From Thalassoglobus polymorphus (GTDB lineage: Bacteria; Planctomycetota; Planctomycetia; Planctomycetales; Planctomycetaceae): a DNA stretch of 64,000 bases. The stretch spans positions 2,421,500 through 2,485,499 of the forward strand of contig NZ_CP036267.1 of the NCBI RefSeq assembly GCF_007744255.1, given 5' to 3'. Position numbers and translations under genes: made by a program. The notes under the pieces are model-generated. The model was not told the DNA's origin, ran no database searches, and was given only the letters and a program-made list of their open reading frames with translations. Below, one piece after another: positions 19,218 through 28,762 of this stretch. Position 1 is the first letter of the stretch. Every line of letters starts with the position of its first letter.

Positions 19218-19707
19218 TTATGGAGACTCCGAATCACGCACTCGTTTCCAGACAAAGACCGAAACTGGGGCTGTGTCAGCGAGGAGCATCCCATGAACCT
19301 CGAAAAATTTATCGCCATCTACGCGGTAAATGTACGACTTTTCGCGAGAATCCATTGCCCCCAGATTTTTCCCTGCCACAATTTTGCTGTCAAAAAAACG
19401 TGAAAATACGGACTGACCCAGATGTTTCAGTGTCGTAGCGAGACGTCTTTTCCTGGAGAAGTTTTCCAGAACTGTCAAAGACGCGCACCCGGGTTCTGTG
19501 CTGGTTGTGTTCTTTGACGACCCGAAACTTGCCCGCTTCAGTTTTAATTGACCGCTCCCAGACTCCTTCGATTTCTTGATCTGCTTGCGGTGTTGGACCT
19601 CCTTCATGGACGGGCGGCTTGGGAGCAGGCTCGTCTTGCGCGATCGAAGCCACTGGAAATACCAACGTGATCAAAAGCACCAAGCAGGCCGGGGCGAGTT
19701 GGGTCAT
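19218..19707 (-). pseudogene. Secreted lipocalin-like protein, frameshifted at a T7 run
   Basis: The first frame starts at 19707 with a Sec signal peptide (about 1-23, cleavage after SIAQ). It continues through GVWERSIKTEAGKF and RTRVRVFDSSGKLLQEKTSR, then stops at 19390 right after a run of seven T (minus strand; 19392-19398). Dropping one T joins it to a frame running to 19218 (FFDSKIVAGKNLGAMDSREK, IYRVDGDKFFEVHGMLL, VFVWKRVRDSESP), giving about 162 residues. The joined product looks like a lipocalin-type calycin (GxW near the start, alternating strands). It may be a broken gene, a sequencing slip in the homopolymer, or a phase-variable gene. Confidence 0.7.
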
Positions 19708-19796
19708 CGAAGTTCACTTTCAATTCATGCAAACAAAACGAATAGAGAACTCTGTTAATCTGTTAAATTGTGAGCAAATGAAGAAACTGTTCTCTC

Positions 19797-19843
19797 AGAA
19801 ATCATGTTTGCTCTCGCGTGTTAGAGGGCGAACATGATTTTCT
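19797..19843. other. Long imperfect stem-loop
   Basis: AGAAATCATGTTTGCTCTC pairs with GAGGGCGAACATGATTTTCT around an 8-nt loop (one bulge, one wobble). TA follows the right arm. It lies 13 bp before the M2/M1 composite and may be a third short mobile repeat, or part of the 5' region of the lipocalin-like gene. Confidence 0.5.
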
Positions 19844-19856
19844 AAAAGTTCATGCT

Positions 19857-20037
19857 AGAGCAGTTTTCTCTACCGTGTGCCCGCGAAGAACGCGTTTCTC
19901 TAGAACTGATCCTGAAACTTGAAATAGCTCTCTCAGTCATTGAGAAAAGCAGCGATTCCAGAGGTTTTTGGACTGGTTCTAATAAAAATGCTGTTCGCCA
20001 CGAGGCAGATTCTGCAAACCAATTCGAAAGGTGCTTT
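19857..20037 (-). repeat. M2 element interrupted by an M1 insertion
   Basis: M2 in inverse orientation, in two pieces (19857-19901 and 19981-20037), with TA at both outer edges. The pieces add up to the length of an uninterrupted M2 and rejoin at TA to give the sequence seen in intact copies (compare 24932-25033 and 59392-59492). The insert is M1 at 19902-19980. Confidence 0.85.
19902..19980 (-). repeat. M1 element nested inside M2
   Basis: 79 bp, AGAACTGATCC ... GGACTGGTTCT, flanked by TA on both sides (19901-19902 and 19980-19981) where uninterrupted M2 has a single TA. This is direct evidence of insertion with TA target duplication. Confidence 0.85.
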
Positions 20038-20157
20038 AGACCAAATTCACGATTGGCCTGCAGTCATATCGCTGCATCCTGGATGGTCGTTGACTTCCCC
20101 CCGGGGTAACTCACCACCAAGGGCTAATCGACACTGAAAACCAGTTTAAAAGGTGTT

Positions 20158-23100
20158 CTACGTTAACGCTGCTTGTTCTTCGTGCCATTCATGAATCGAT
20201 CGGACTTGTGGAGTTGGGTGATCGAATAAGTATTCGATTGCCTTCACCATCGCTTCGCAGCCGGGAAGCGTTGTTGCACAAGGAACTCCGTAGGAAACAG
20301 CAGCTGCACGAATTCGTCCTTCCTCCGTACGACTTCCCTTCCCGCTTGGAGTGTTGAAGATGAATTGCACATCGCCATTCACCATCATGTCGAGCAGGTT
20401 GGGGCGTCCTTCCTGAACCTTCTTGACTGTTTCGACTTTGATTCCGGCAGCGTTGAAAACTTGTGCTGTTCCAGCGGTGGAGATAATACGAAATCCAAGT
20501 TTTTCTAACCGCCGAACCGGTTCGATCATCGCCTCTTTATGTCCGCCAGACATACTGATGAAGACGGTTCCCTCACGAGGAAGCTCGACTCCGGCTGCCT
20601 GTTGGCTTTTCGCAAAGGCGGCTGGGAATGTGTTGTCGATTCCCATGACTTCGCCTGTCGACCGCATCTCTGGTCCGAGAATAATGTCGACTCCGGGGAA
20701 TCGAGAAAACGGGAACACACTTTCCTTGACCGAAGTATGCTTTGGCCAGACTTCAGTCGTGATCCCCTGCTCTTTCAGAGAGACGCCTGCCATGACCTTG
20801 GCTGCCATTTTCGCCAGAGAAAGCCCTGTTGCTTTCGAGACAAATGGTGATGTTCGCGATGCTCGCGGGTTCACTTCGAGAATGTAAACTTCGTAGTCCG
20901 ATCCGGAATCAGACTTCTTGACCGCGAACTGAATATTCATCAGTCCACGCACTTGCAGCTCTTCTGCGAGTGCGTAAGTGGATTGTTTAATTTCGTCAAT
21001 CACACTTTGCGGAAGCGAGTATGGAGGGAGTGCACAGGCTGAGTCCCCGCTGTGGACGCCAGCTTCTTCGATGTGCTCCATGACACCTCCGACAAGAGTT
21101 GTCTCCCCATCGGAAATGGCATCGACGTCGACCTCAATTGCATCTTGCAGGAATTTGTCGATCAGGACTGGATGGTCAGGACTGGCGTCAACAGCTTCCG
21201 TCATGTAACGGACGAGTTCGTTTTCTTCATAGCAAATCTCCATGGCTCGTCCACCAAGTACGTAGCTGGGACGAACGAGGACCGGGAAGCCAATTCGATT
21301 TGCGACTGCACGTGCACCTTCGACATCTGTGGCGAGGCCATTCGGCGGTTGGCGAATTTTCAATTTATTGAGGATCGCCTGGAACCGTTCACGGTCTTCG
21401 GCAGCGTCGATCATATCCGGGCTCGTTCCGATAATCGGCACACCAGCAGCTTCCAAACCTCGTGCGAGGTTGAGTGGTGTTTGTCCGCCGAACTGGACGA
21501 TGACGCCGTCGGGTTGCAGGCGGTCACAAACATTCAGCACATCTTCCGTTGTTAACGGCTCAAAGAAGAGCAAGTCAGATGTGTCGTAGTCGGTCGAAAC
21601 CGTTTCCGGATTCGAGTTGATCATCACACTTTCAATGCCCAGATCGGCCATTGCAAAGGCTGCGTGACAGCAGCAATAGTCAAACTCAATCCCCTGCCCG
21701 ATTCGATTTGGTCCTCCGCCGAGGATGATAATGCGTTTCTTTTCGCTGTTCGGTCCTGGGGCTTCGTCTTCAGTTTCATAAGTGCTGTAGTAGTAAGGTG
21801 TGTGCGCTTCAAATTCAGCTGCACAGGTGTCGACCTGCTTGAATGTTGCAGTGATGCCTTGCTCTTTGCGGTGCAGGCGGACATCTATTTCAGAAGTTTG
21901 CCACCAGTCAGCAAGTTGGCGATCAGAGAATCCGAGCTGTTTGGCTTTCCGCATCAGGTCTTCGGAGACTTCACTGAGCGAGTTGACTTCGCGAATTTTT
22001 TCTTCGAAGTCTACGATCCCTTTCAGTTGGCTCAGGAACCAGGGGTCGATGGCTGTCAGTTGGAAAATTTCATCGATTGAGAAACCGGCTTTCATTGCAT
22101 AGCGGAGGTAGAAAACCCGCTCCGCGTTCGGGGTCGCAAGCATGCTGCGAATCTCTTCGACAGGAGGCTGCTTCTCAGTACCCCAAAGATCTTTCTTTCC
22201 ACCTCCGAAGCCGAAATGCCCAATTTCCAGACCACGTAGCGCTTTTTGGAACGACTCTTTAAAAGTCCTGCCAATCGCCATTGTTTCGCCGACGGACTTC
22301 ATTTGGATGGTGAGCGTCGATTCTGCGTCTGGGAACTTTTCGAATGTCCAGCGAGGAAATTTGGTGACTACATAATCAATTGTCGGCTCAAAGCAGGCCA
22401 TCGTTTCACGAGTGATATCGTTAGGGATTTCGTCGAGACGATAACCAACTGCGAGCTTGGCGGCGATTTTTGCAATCGGGAAACCTGTCGCTTTGGAAGC
22501 CAATGCACTTGAGCGACTGACGCGCGGGTTCATTTCGATCACACACATCCGACCATTTTTCGGATTGACCGAGAATTGCACATTCGAGCCACCCGTTTCG
22601 ACACCAATCTCACGCATACAGGCCAAGGTGGCATCCCGCATCCGTTGGTATTCTTTATCGGTGAGAGTTTGTGAAGGTGCGACGGTGATGGAGTCACCCG
22701 TGTGAACTCCCATTGGGTCGAAGTTTTCGATGGCGCAAATGATGACGCAATTGTCAGCGTGATCACGCATCACTTCCATCTCGTACTCTTTCCAACCCAA
22801 CACCGATTCCTCGAGGAGAACTTCGGTTGTTGGAGAGAGTTTCAATCCGTTACGTACTTTCTCTGCAAATTCTTCTTTGTTGTACGCAATTCCACCACCA
22901 CTACCACCCAAGGTGTAACTTGGACGAATGATGATTGGCAAACCAATCTCTTTCAGAGCAGCCTGGGCTTCGTCCATGTTGTGGACGACAAACGACGATG
23001 GAACGTCCAAGCCGATTTTGACCATTGCTTCTTTAAAGGACTCACGACCTTCTGCCTTAGCAATGACATCAGCTCGGGCTCCGATCATTTCGACACCAAG

Positions 23101-23430
23101 CTGGTCGAGGATGCCACGACGATGCAGGTCCATCGCTGTATTCAATCCTGTTTGACCACCGAGTGTGGGCAATAGAGCGTCAGGGCGTTCCTTCTCGAGG
23201 ATTTTCGCCACATACTGCCAGGTGATTGGCTCAATGTATGTCCGATCCGCAGTTTCGGGATCAGTCATAATGGTTGCAGGATTGGAATTCACCAGGATCA
23301 CTTCGTAGCCCTCGTCGCGGAGGGCTTTGCAAGCTTGCGTTCCTGAATAGTCGAACTCGCAGGCTTGGCCGATCACAATCGGTCCTGATCCAATAATCAA
23401 AATCTTCTTGATATCGTCACGGCGTGGCAC
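20158..23430 (-). CDS. carB: Carbamoyl-phosphate synthase large subunit
   Basis: 1090 residues, full length. It makes carbamoyl phosphate from bicarbonate, ammonia (from the CarA glutaminase) and two ATP, feeding pyrimidine and arginine synthesis in the cytosol. There are two homologous ATP-grasp halves: carboxyphosphate domain with [17 protein letters not shown] (about 14-30) and [16 protein letters not shown], and carbamoyl-phosphate domain with [17 protein letters not shown] and [15 protein letters not shown]. An MGS-like allosteric domain occupies about 950-1075 ([19 protein letters not shown]). carA is not in the window. The ATG lies close to a non-coding leader; no pyrimidine attenuator is evident. 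Confidence 0.97.
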   Translation of the reverse strand: MPRRDDIKKILIIGSGPIVIGQACEFDYSGTQACKALRDEGYEVILVNSNPATIMTDPETADRTYIEPITWQYVAKILEKERPDALLPTLGGQTGLNTAMDLHRRGILDQLGVEMIGARADVIAKAEGRESFKEAMVKIGLDVPSSFVVHNMDEAQAALKEIGLPIIIRPSYTLGGSGGGIAYNKEEFAEKVRNGLKLSPTTEVLLEESVLGWKEYEMEVMRDHADNCVIICAIENFDPMGVHTGDSITVAPSQTLTDKEYQRMRDATLACMREIGVETGGSNVQFSVNPKNGRMCVIEMNPRVSRSSALASKATGFPIAKIAAKLAVGYRLDEIPNDITRETMACFEPTIDYVVTKFPRWTFEKFPDAESTLTIQMKSVGETMAIGRTFKESFQKALRGLEIGHFGFGGGKKDLWGTEKQPPVEEIRSMLATPNAERVFYLRYAMKAGFSIDEIFQLTAIDPWFLSQLKGIVDFEEKIREVNSLSEVSEDLMRKAKQLGFSDRQLADWWQTSEIDVRLHRKEQGITATFKQVDTCAAEFEAHTPYYYSTYETEDEAPGPNSEKKRIIILGGGPNRIGQGIEFDYCCCHAAFAMADLGIESVMINSNPETVSTDYDTSDLLFFEPLTTEDVLNVCDRLQPDGVIVQFGGQTPLNLARGLEAAGVPIIGTSPDMIDAAEDRERFQAILNKLKIRQPPNGLATDVEGARAVANRIGFPVLVRPSYVLGGRAMEICYEENELVRYMTEAVDASPDHPVLIDKFLQDAIEVDVDAISDGETTLVGGVMEHIEEAGVHSGDSACALPPYSLPQSVIDEIKQSTYALAEELQVRGLMNIQFAVKKSDSGSDYEVYILEVNPRASRTSPFVSKATGLSLAKMAAKVMAGVSLKEQGITTEVWPKHTSVKESVFPFSRFPGVDIILGPEMRSTGEVMGIDNTFPAAFAKSQQAAGVELPREGTVFISMSGGHKEAMIEPVRRLEKLGFRIISTAGTAQVFNAAGIKVETVKKVQEGRPNLLDMMVNGDVQFIFNTPSGKGSRTEEGRIRAAAVSYGVPCATTLPGCEAMVKAIEYLFDHPTPQVRSIHEWHEEQAALT

Positions 23431-24019
23431 GTTATGTCACTTCCAGCTGAGGGCATCCCAAAAGTTCCGGGACGAGGAACGCGCATCGACATCATTTCCC
23501 GAATGGGCAAAATTTCTAAAAAGATGATCCCCAATTCACGAGAAATGTGCACAGTCGTACAGCTTTTGTCTCGAACCGTCTCTCAAAAACCATATTTGCG
23601 CAAATTTCTAAAAAGCTAACAAGCTGACAGCGTGATTCAAGCGTGCAGCGATTCTGCTTATGAGAATTCACTCAATTGGAAAATTGAGAATCGGACTGAA
23701 CAGAGATTTCTAATATAAAATCAGAGAGAATCGGCAGACGTAATTGTTCTCACTGATTTGAGAATGATTGAGAGAAAGAATTTTATTGTCGTCAAAGCAG
23801 GCAATTGAGAGGGAGCTCAGCAGGCACTTGGAGTGCCTGCTGAGCATAATTCATCAACTCCGGACAGGAGATGATTGGGTGAGGCTGGATTGCCGAGTTG
23901 GATTTGTAATGAAATGTGTCGTTGGGTGGACTTGGAGAGGTCCGGCTCATCGATGTACTGTTTGTTGTTCGTGACTGGCTTTCATGTCGCAAATCACGAG
24001 TACGTATTCCGGGGGGCGG
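23431..24019. other. Region between carB and uppP
   Basis: No convincing gene. Small open frames at 23434-23619 (+) and 23792-23992 (-) have poor residue use and no ribosome binding sites. Contains a short hairpin at 23671-23688 (CTCAATT, GGAA loop, AATTGAG) in the presumed carB leader and the perfect hairpin at 23815-23845. Confidence 0.4.
23815..23845 (-). terminator. Perfect 14-bp hairpin, possible uppP terminator
   Basis: GCTCAGCAGGCACT and its exact complement around a 3-nt TGG loop, 175 bp after the uppP stop. On the minus strand it is followed by TCCCTCTCAATT, only partly T-rich, so termination is possible but not certain. Such a strong perfect stem is unlikely by chance. Confidence 0.55.
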
Positions 24020-24793
24020 TTAGAGCCAGCCGAGCATTGAACTGGCAATAACAATGCTTCCGAGAGCAAGGCAGTAGAAGCCGAACATCGCTAGTTTTCC
24101 GGCTGCGACCAGTTTAAGGAGTAGTTTCAACGCAGCGACTCCGACAATGAACGCAAAGAAGGTCCCGATGGCGATCGTTGTCAGTGGTGTTCCTGCAGAG
24201 CCCTCTTCGAGCAGGTCTTTGAGAGTCAAAATCGTAGCCCCCAGAAGGGCTGGAACCGCGATGTAAAAGCTAAAGCTCGCAGCTGCTTCTCGTTTGACTC
24301 CCATTAAAAGTGCACCCACGATTGTACTGCCGGAACGAGAAATTCCAGGCATGGGAGCGATTGCCTGGAAGAGGCCGATCACGAATGCGTCTCGATAACG
24401 GATCTCAGAAAGTTGCCTCTCACCCACATCGATCCGGGGAGTCACAAAGAGAAGCATCGAAGTGATCAATAAGCCGAAGCCGGCGTAGATTGCATGAGAA
24501 GAGGCTGCTTCAAATTTTGACTTCAGGAGTAAACCTGTGACGACCACTGGCAGAGTAGCGATCACGATTGATGTCATTAATTTGAAATTGGAGAGAACCG
24601 GAAGCAGGTCCTTGCGAAAAACAACCAGGATGGACAAGAGCGTTCCGAAATGCAGAGTAATGTTCAGCTCAAGGTTCTCTAAGTCTCCACCGAGAAGAGA
24701 TTCGAGAATGACCAGATGGCCCGAGGAACTGATTGGCAGAAACTCAGCAATTCCTTGTACGATTCCCAGGATGATCACTTCCCAAGTTTGCAT
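24020..24793 (-). CDS. uppP: Undecaprenyl-diphosphate phosphatase
   Basis: 257 residues, BacA/UppP family integral membrane enzyme. It dephosphorylates undecaprenyl pyrophosphate to recycle the lipid carrier for peptidoglycan and other envelope polymers; extra copies give bacitracin resistance. Family motifs: GIVQGIAEFLPISSSGHL (about 10-27) and PMPGISRSGSTIVGALLMG (about 156-174). Several hydrophobic helices span the protein (for example MTSIVIATLPVVVTGLLL, FSFYIAVPALLGATI). Length is normal. It is a single gene with an M2/M1 pair about 140 bp upstream. Confidence 0.95.
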   Translation of the reverse strand: MQTWEVIILGIVQGIAEFLPISSSGHLVILESLLGGDLENLELNITLHFGTLLSILVVFRKDLLPVLSNFKLMTSIVIATLPVVVTGLLLKSKFEAASSHAIYAGFGLLITSMLLFVTPRIDVGERQLSEIRYRDAFVIGLFQAIAPMPGISRSGSTIVGALLMGVKREAAASFSFYIAVPALLGATILTLKDLLEEGSAGTPLTTIAIGTFFAFIVGVAALKLLLKLVAAGKLAMFGFYCLALGSIVIASSMLGWL

Positions 24794-24931
24794 GATCTGT
24801 GAATCCGGTTCGGTCTTACTGAGTAGTGTTACAGGCTGAAAAGCAACCAGGCTTGTTCGAAGCTGGTTGGCAACAGAATATCAAATAATCCATGAGCGAC
24901 GAGGCGCCCAGAGGCAATTTGACAGTTCTTT

Positions 24932-25033
24932 CGGGCAGATTGCTCTGCTGTGTGCCCGTGAAGAACGCATTTCACTAACAAAAATGCTGTTCGCCACGAG
25001 GCAGAACCTGCAAACCAATTCGAAAGATGCTCT
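24932..25033 (-). repeat. M2 element, full copy, inverse orientation
   Basis: 102 bp without an M1 insertion. The middle, GCATTTCACTAACAAAAATGCTG, shows the uninterrupted site that is split at 19.9 kb. Edges have lost TA. Confidence 0.75.
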
Positions 25034-25113
25034 GAAAGCAGTCTCAAAACCTATGGAATCACAACTTCTCTCCATATCCGAGAGAGCAAAGTCAGGTTTC
25101 TGGATCAGGTTCT
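25034..25113 (+). repeat. M1 element, diverged copy
   Basis: Recognisable by CAGTCTCAAAACC near the left end, GAGAGAGCAAAGTC in the middle and GGATCAGGTTCT at the right end. It directly follows M2 but in the opposite orientation relative to most pairs. TA edges are not preserved. Confidence 0.6.
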
Positions 25114-25173
25114 TCTGCGACTTGCGAACAGCCACGACTCGCCACGACTCGCTCATTTTCAGAGTTTTGGTTA

Positions 25174-26625
25174 TTACGAAGCCTTGCGAAGATCGCTTGC
25201 GTCTTTTTCGATTAAACCATGGCGGCGCAATTTCTTGTAAAGTCCGACTCTGCTGATTCCCAGAGATTTCGCGGTTTGTGTTCGGTTATTTCCGTTCACT
25301 TGCAAAGCTTGTATGAGCAATTCCCGTTCGTTTTTTGCGACCTGGGTCGCGAGAGACTTTTTCTCGTCCAAATCTGTAAAAGGCTCCATGTTGCTGAACT
25401 GAAACTGAGTAATTTTTGATGAGAGATCTTTGGCTTGGAGGCGACCCTCTTCAGCAAACAAGACTGCCCGTCGGACATGGTTTTTCAACTCACGAATATT
25501 TCCCGGCCATTTGTAGCGGCAGACGGCATCGAAGAAGTCTCGCTCGACAAGATTGATTTCAATGTCATGCTCCTGACAGCATTCTGAGACAAACTGCATC
25601 GCGAGCGGGACAATGTCGACCACACGGTCACGCAGCGGGAATAATCTGAACTCCAGCACACTGAGACGATAGTAGAGATCCGATCGGAAACCGGAGGATT
25701 CGGTCAGGTCTTCCAGGTTGATGTTCGAAGCGGTAATGAGTCTGGCTTCGGAGATCATTTGCTCTGTTGAGCCGACCATCTCATATTCACCGGTCTCAAT
25801 GACTTTGAGAAGCTTCGCCTGTTGCTTCACGTCGAGGACGTCAATTTCGTCCAGCAGTAACGTTCCCTTGCCCGCTGCCTGAAATCGGCCAATTTTATTT
25901 CTATCCGCACCGGTGAACGATCCTTTAACGTGACCGAAGAGTTCACTTTCAATGAGATCTCCGGGGAGAGCTCCACATGCGAGGTGTTGAAATGGTTGCT
26001 CACGTCGTGTTGAGCGTTCATGGATGATCCGGGCCAGAGTTGTTTTTCCTGTCCCCGTCTCGCCGATGATCAGAATCGTGACATTGCGGTGAGCGATCCG
26101 TTTCAGGTCTTGTAGTACTTCATAGAATGATGGCTCACGAGTTTTGAGCGCAGTCTCTCCGCCTTCGAGCGTGTGCAGCTTAGGAATCGACTGAACCTTC
26201 TGGCTATTGAGAAGTTCTCGCAAGGAGTTCTCGTCAGCAATTCCGTTCAGGTACCTCCCACAGGGGTTTAGTCTTCGATCATTTGTATACTCAAGATGGC
26301 AAGCCGAAATTAAAAAGAGTTCAGAGGCACAGCCGACTGGAAACGCCGTGCTTCCGACGGTGATCACATTAAGTTTAGGGACAGCTCGATTCGCGATTGC
26401 TTTGATGAGAGCAACAGTTTCTGAGTCGACTTCATTCGCCCTGACGTCAATGAAAATTGTGCCCACACCACCCGATTGAAGAGCAACGAGAGCCTCTTCA
26501 GCATGATCGAAAAACTTTAAAGAGATGTCGGTCTCACAAACCTCCTTTTGTAAGTCGTTGTAGAGTTGGCAATCTTTGGTAAATGCAATTCCGCTTCGCA
26601 TCGAATGACTCCGCAAGTGTGACAT
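25174..26625 (-). CDS. Sigma-54-dependent activator with divergent receiver
   Basis: 483 residues from the ATG at 26625, chosen because GAAGGA lies upstream; the codon before is TTG. Order: divergent receiver-like domain (about 10-140; Asp in TIFIDVRAN, but the acidic pair at the first strand is missing), AAA+ domain with Walker A GETGTGKT (about 188-195), ESELFGHVKGSFTGAD (GAFTGA loop present as GSFTGA), LLLDEIDVLD (Walker B) and SDLYYRLSVLEFRLFPLRDR, then a Fis-type HTH (TAKSLGISRVGLYKKLRR, about 445-470). It activates RNA polymerase-sigma-54 promoters. No kinase sits beside it. It is a clear paralogue of the gene at 59.6-61.1 kb. Confidence 0.9.
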   Translation of the reverse strand: MSHLRSHSMRSGIAFTKDCQLYNDLQKEVCETDISLKFFDHAEEALVALQSGGVGTIFIDVRANEVDSETVALIKAIANRAVPKLNVITVGSTAFPVGCASELFLISACHLEYTNDRRLNPCGRYLNGIADENSLRELLNSQKVQSIPKLHTLEGGETALKTREPSFYEVLQDLKRIAHRNVTILIIGETGTGKTTLARIIHERSTRREQPFQHLACGALPGDLIESELFGHVKGSFTGADRNKIGRFQAAGKGTLLLDEIDVLDVKQQAKLLKVIETGEYEMVGSTEQMISEARLITASNINLEDLTESSGFRSDLYYRLSVLEFRLFPLRDRVVDIVPLAMQFVSECCQEHDIEINLVERDFFDAVCRYKWPGNIRELKNHVRRAVLFAEEGRLQAKDLSSKITQFQFSNMEPFTDLDEKKSLATQVAKNERELLIQALQVNGNNRTQTAKSLGISRVGLYKKLRRHGLIEKDASDLRKAS

Positions 26626-26998
26626 CAACTATCCTTCATAGCCCGAATTGAATGGCGGATGGCAATCTCGAACTCGGCAGACGGTTCGGAATTGACCGAA
26701 AATCTAGTTGCCACTCAAAGTGTGGTGCTCAATTGAAGATTCGACATGATCGATGAAGGGTGTTGAGCATCGTTGACGTGTTTACACTCAGAAGTGAATT
26801 GTTGTTGCCCACTGTCCGCACAATGTAACCACCCGTTTACGGACGGGGTGATGGCTGTTCTGTCTAGTGTTTTTATGCGGTTTCAACGACTGGTAGCGGT
26901 CGGGTGGGTAATGCGGCGCAAATGCCAAATAATGGGTGGGAAATCCAAGGAATGCCTCATGTTCAGCACGATGAGGTGAGGTGGGGAGGTTTGAGTCT
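26626..26998. other. Leader region between two signalling genes
   Basis: No coding frame, repeat element or hairpin that I can support. I looked for a sigma-54 promoter (GG, ten bases, GC) and found none that is convincing. Confidence 0.35.
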
Positions 26999-28762
26999 TT
27001 ATGACTTTGAGAAAGGTTTGCTGCCGATTTCAGGATGCTGACTCAAAAGCTCTCGAGCTGAGCAAACTTGATTTCGACCAGAATTTTTTGCCTGATACAG
27101 TGCGACATCAGAGAGCTGAATCAACTCCGAAGGTTGTAGTTCGACTCCACGAAAAGCTGCGACGCCGAAGGATGCTGTGACTGAGAGACTGGTCCTTGCG
27201 GTTTGAATCTTTTGATCTGCGATGGCCTCACGGATTTGGTTAGCAATACGTACGGCTCCCTGTTCACCGATGTTCGGCAAAATCAGCGCGAACTCTTCCC
27301 CACCGTACCTTGCAGCGATGGCATGATCGGTCACTCGAAGCTCATTGGTGGTTTGTGCCAGGATGTTTGCGACTTGCTGTAGGACAACATCGCCGGTTGG
27401 GTGCCCGAACTGATCGTTGACGGCCTTAAAGTGGTCAATGTCAACCAGGACCAGGCTGAGCGGTTCGTTCGCATGATTTGCGTGCTGCATGAGACGGTCG
27501 AGTTCAAGGTCGAAGGTCCGTCGATTGGCGAGGTGAGTCAGGGGGTCTCGCCGCGCCTGGTCCATGATTTCGGTACGTGTGAGTTCTTTGTTCAGAGTTT
27601 GAATCAAGAACGTCGATGCCCATTCGATCAGTCGGGCATCTTCATCTGAAGGCATGGTCGAGTCAGAGTGCGTCAGGAACAGAAGACCGATCGATTCCTG
27701 CTCGTGGCGAACAGGGATCAGTAACCCGCATCGGAATGGGATTTCTTTATCGCATTCCAGGATCGATTCCGGAGTGATGATTAAAGGTTGGTCAAAGGCA
27801 GGGTCAGTCGATTGAAGATATTTTTGTTCGGATTCATTCCAAGATTCTTGAGACGTTTGACCCTGTAGAATTCCGCCGCTTGCGAAATGGGAGAGTTCCT
27901 CGACCTTCAACGAATCTGTTTCACTCAAGTACAGGCTCGCGAATTCGTAGCCGGATAAACAAGCGAGCTTATTCAAAAACCCTTCCATCATTTCTGTTGG
28001 TGATTGAAATTCGACATCGAGTAGAGACCGAATTTCAAGCATCTCGCGGGCGATGAGATCTTCCAGGTTTTCATCGAGAGAGGCATCCGCAGTGGTGAGA
28101 GTGCGTGATGTGTTCTTGACGAAGCCGGTGAGTTCCGACAAGCGTTCAAGGTCAATACGTTCAGTTGCGAAACAGGGCAACTGAGAAACAATCAGAATCA
28201 GTCTCTCTGGCGAATCGTGGGCGCAGCGGAAGAGATGGAGTTTTTCAATATGTTCTGGAAGTTCCTGAAACCGATTTTGTTGCGAGCTTCTCTCAATGCA
28301 GAAATAGTTTAAATGTTCAGGGAAACAGGCGACAACATCCGGCGACTGTTGCGAATGGTCAGTTGCTTCAAGAGTGTCGCCGTTTAAGACCAGCCAAGCC
28401 AAACAGGCTTCTGGGTTCTCGCACGAACTCTTCCAGAGGTTCAGGAAATGAATCTCTGATCTGTGTTGGAGTTGAGCCAGCTTCAGCCAGTCCACTTCGA
28501 ACTCAAACTTCTCGCACTTTTTTCTCGACTTCTTCGACGTCTGCTGAACTTCAGCCAATTCCTTGAGAAGTTGATTGGACTGGTCTTGCAGGTAGCGAAA
28601 TCTTGACCACAAGAGAAGCCCTGAGACGAAACTTCCTGCAACCATCAGCCCGATCAGATTGAGCGCATCTGTCTGTAATGTCACCACCGCGTCAGTCCTG
28701 TTTGCGATTGAGTATGAACTTGCGTTGCTTGCCCACGTCAATTTCTTTTCGCTCTTCGGCAA
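26999..28762 (-). CDS. Membrane diguanylate cyclase (GAF-GGDEF)
   Basis: 587 residues. One membrane helix (about 33-52, LNLIGLMVAGSFVSGLLLW) is followed by a coiled-coil stretch (QSNQLLKELAEVQQTSKK), a long linker, a GAF-like domain (about 240-390) and a C-terminal GGDEF domain (about 405-575). The active site is GGEEF near 485-489 in RYGGEEFALILPN, with substrate-binding DIDHFKAVNDQFGHPTGD upstream, so it should make cyclic di-GMP from GTP. RVTD precedes GGEEF by seven rather than the usual five residues, so product inhibition at an I-site is uncertain. The start is a TTG at 28762 with no clear ribosome binding site; the true start may lie slightly downstream. Confidence 0.88.
   Translation of the reverse strand: MPKSEKKLTWASNASSYSIANRTDAVVTLQTDALNLIGLMVAGSFVSGLLLWSRFRYLQDQSNQLLKELAEVQQTSKKSRKKCEKFEFEVDWLKLAQLQHRSEIHFLNLWKSSCENPEACLAWLVLNGDTLEATDHSQQSPDVVACFPEHLNYFCIERSSQQNRFQELPEHIEKLHLFRCAHDSPERLILIVSQLPCFATERIDLERLSELTGFVKNTSRTLTTADASLDENLEDLIAREMLEIRSLLDVEFQSPTEMMEGFLNKLACLSGYEFASLYLSETDSLKVEELSHFASGGILQGQTSQESWNESEQKYLQSTDPAFDQPLIITPESILECDKEIPFRCGLLIPVRHEQESIGLLFLTHSDSTMPSDEDARLIEWASTFLIQTLNKELTRTEIMDQARRDPLTHLANRRTFDLELDRLMQHANHANEPLSLVLVDIDHFKAVNDQFGHPTGDVVLQQVANILAQTTNELRVTDHAIAARYGGEEFALILPNIGEQGAVRIANQIREAIADQKIQTARTSLSVTASFGVAAFRGVELQPSELIQLSDVALYQAKNSGRNQVCSARELLSQHPEIGSKPFSKS

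Larger units (their letters stand above)
19708..20157. other. Intergenic stretch filled with repeat elements
   Basis: Holds the stem-loop at 19797-19843 and the nested M2/M1 composite at 19857-20037. About 120 bp remain before the carB stop, with nothing recognisable. Confidence 0.5.

Noticed and set aside
23792-23992. Minus-strand open frame of 66 codons downstream of uppP
   Set aside because: Ser/Pro/Thr-rich, runs through the perfect hairpin, no start signal.
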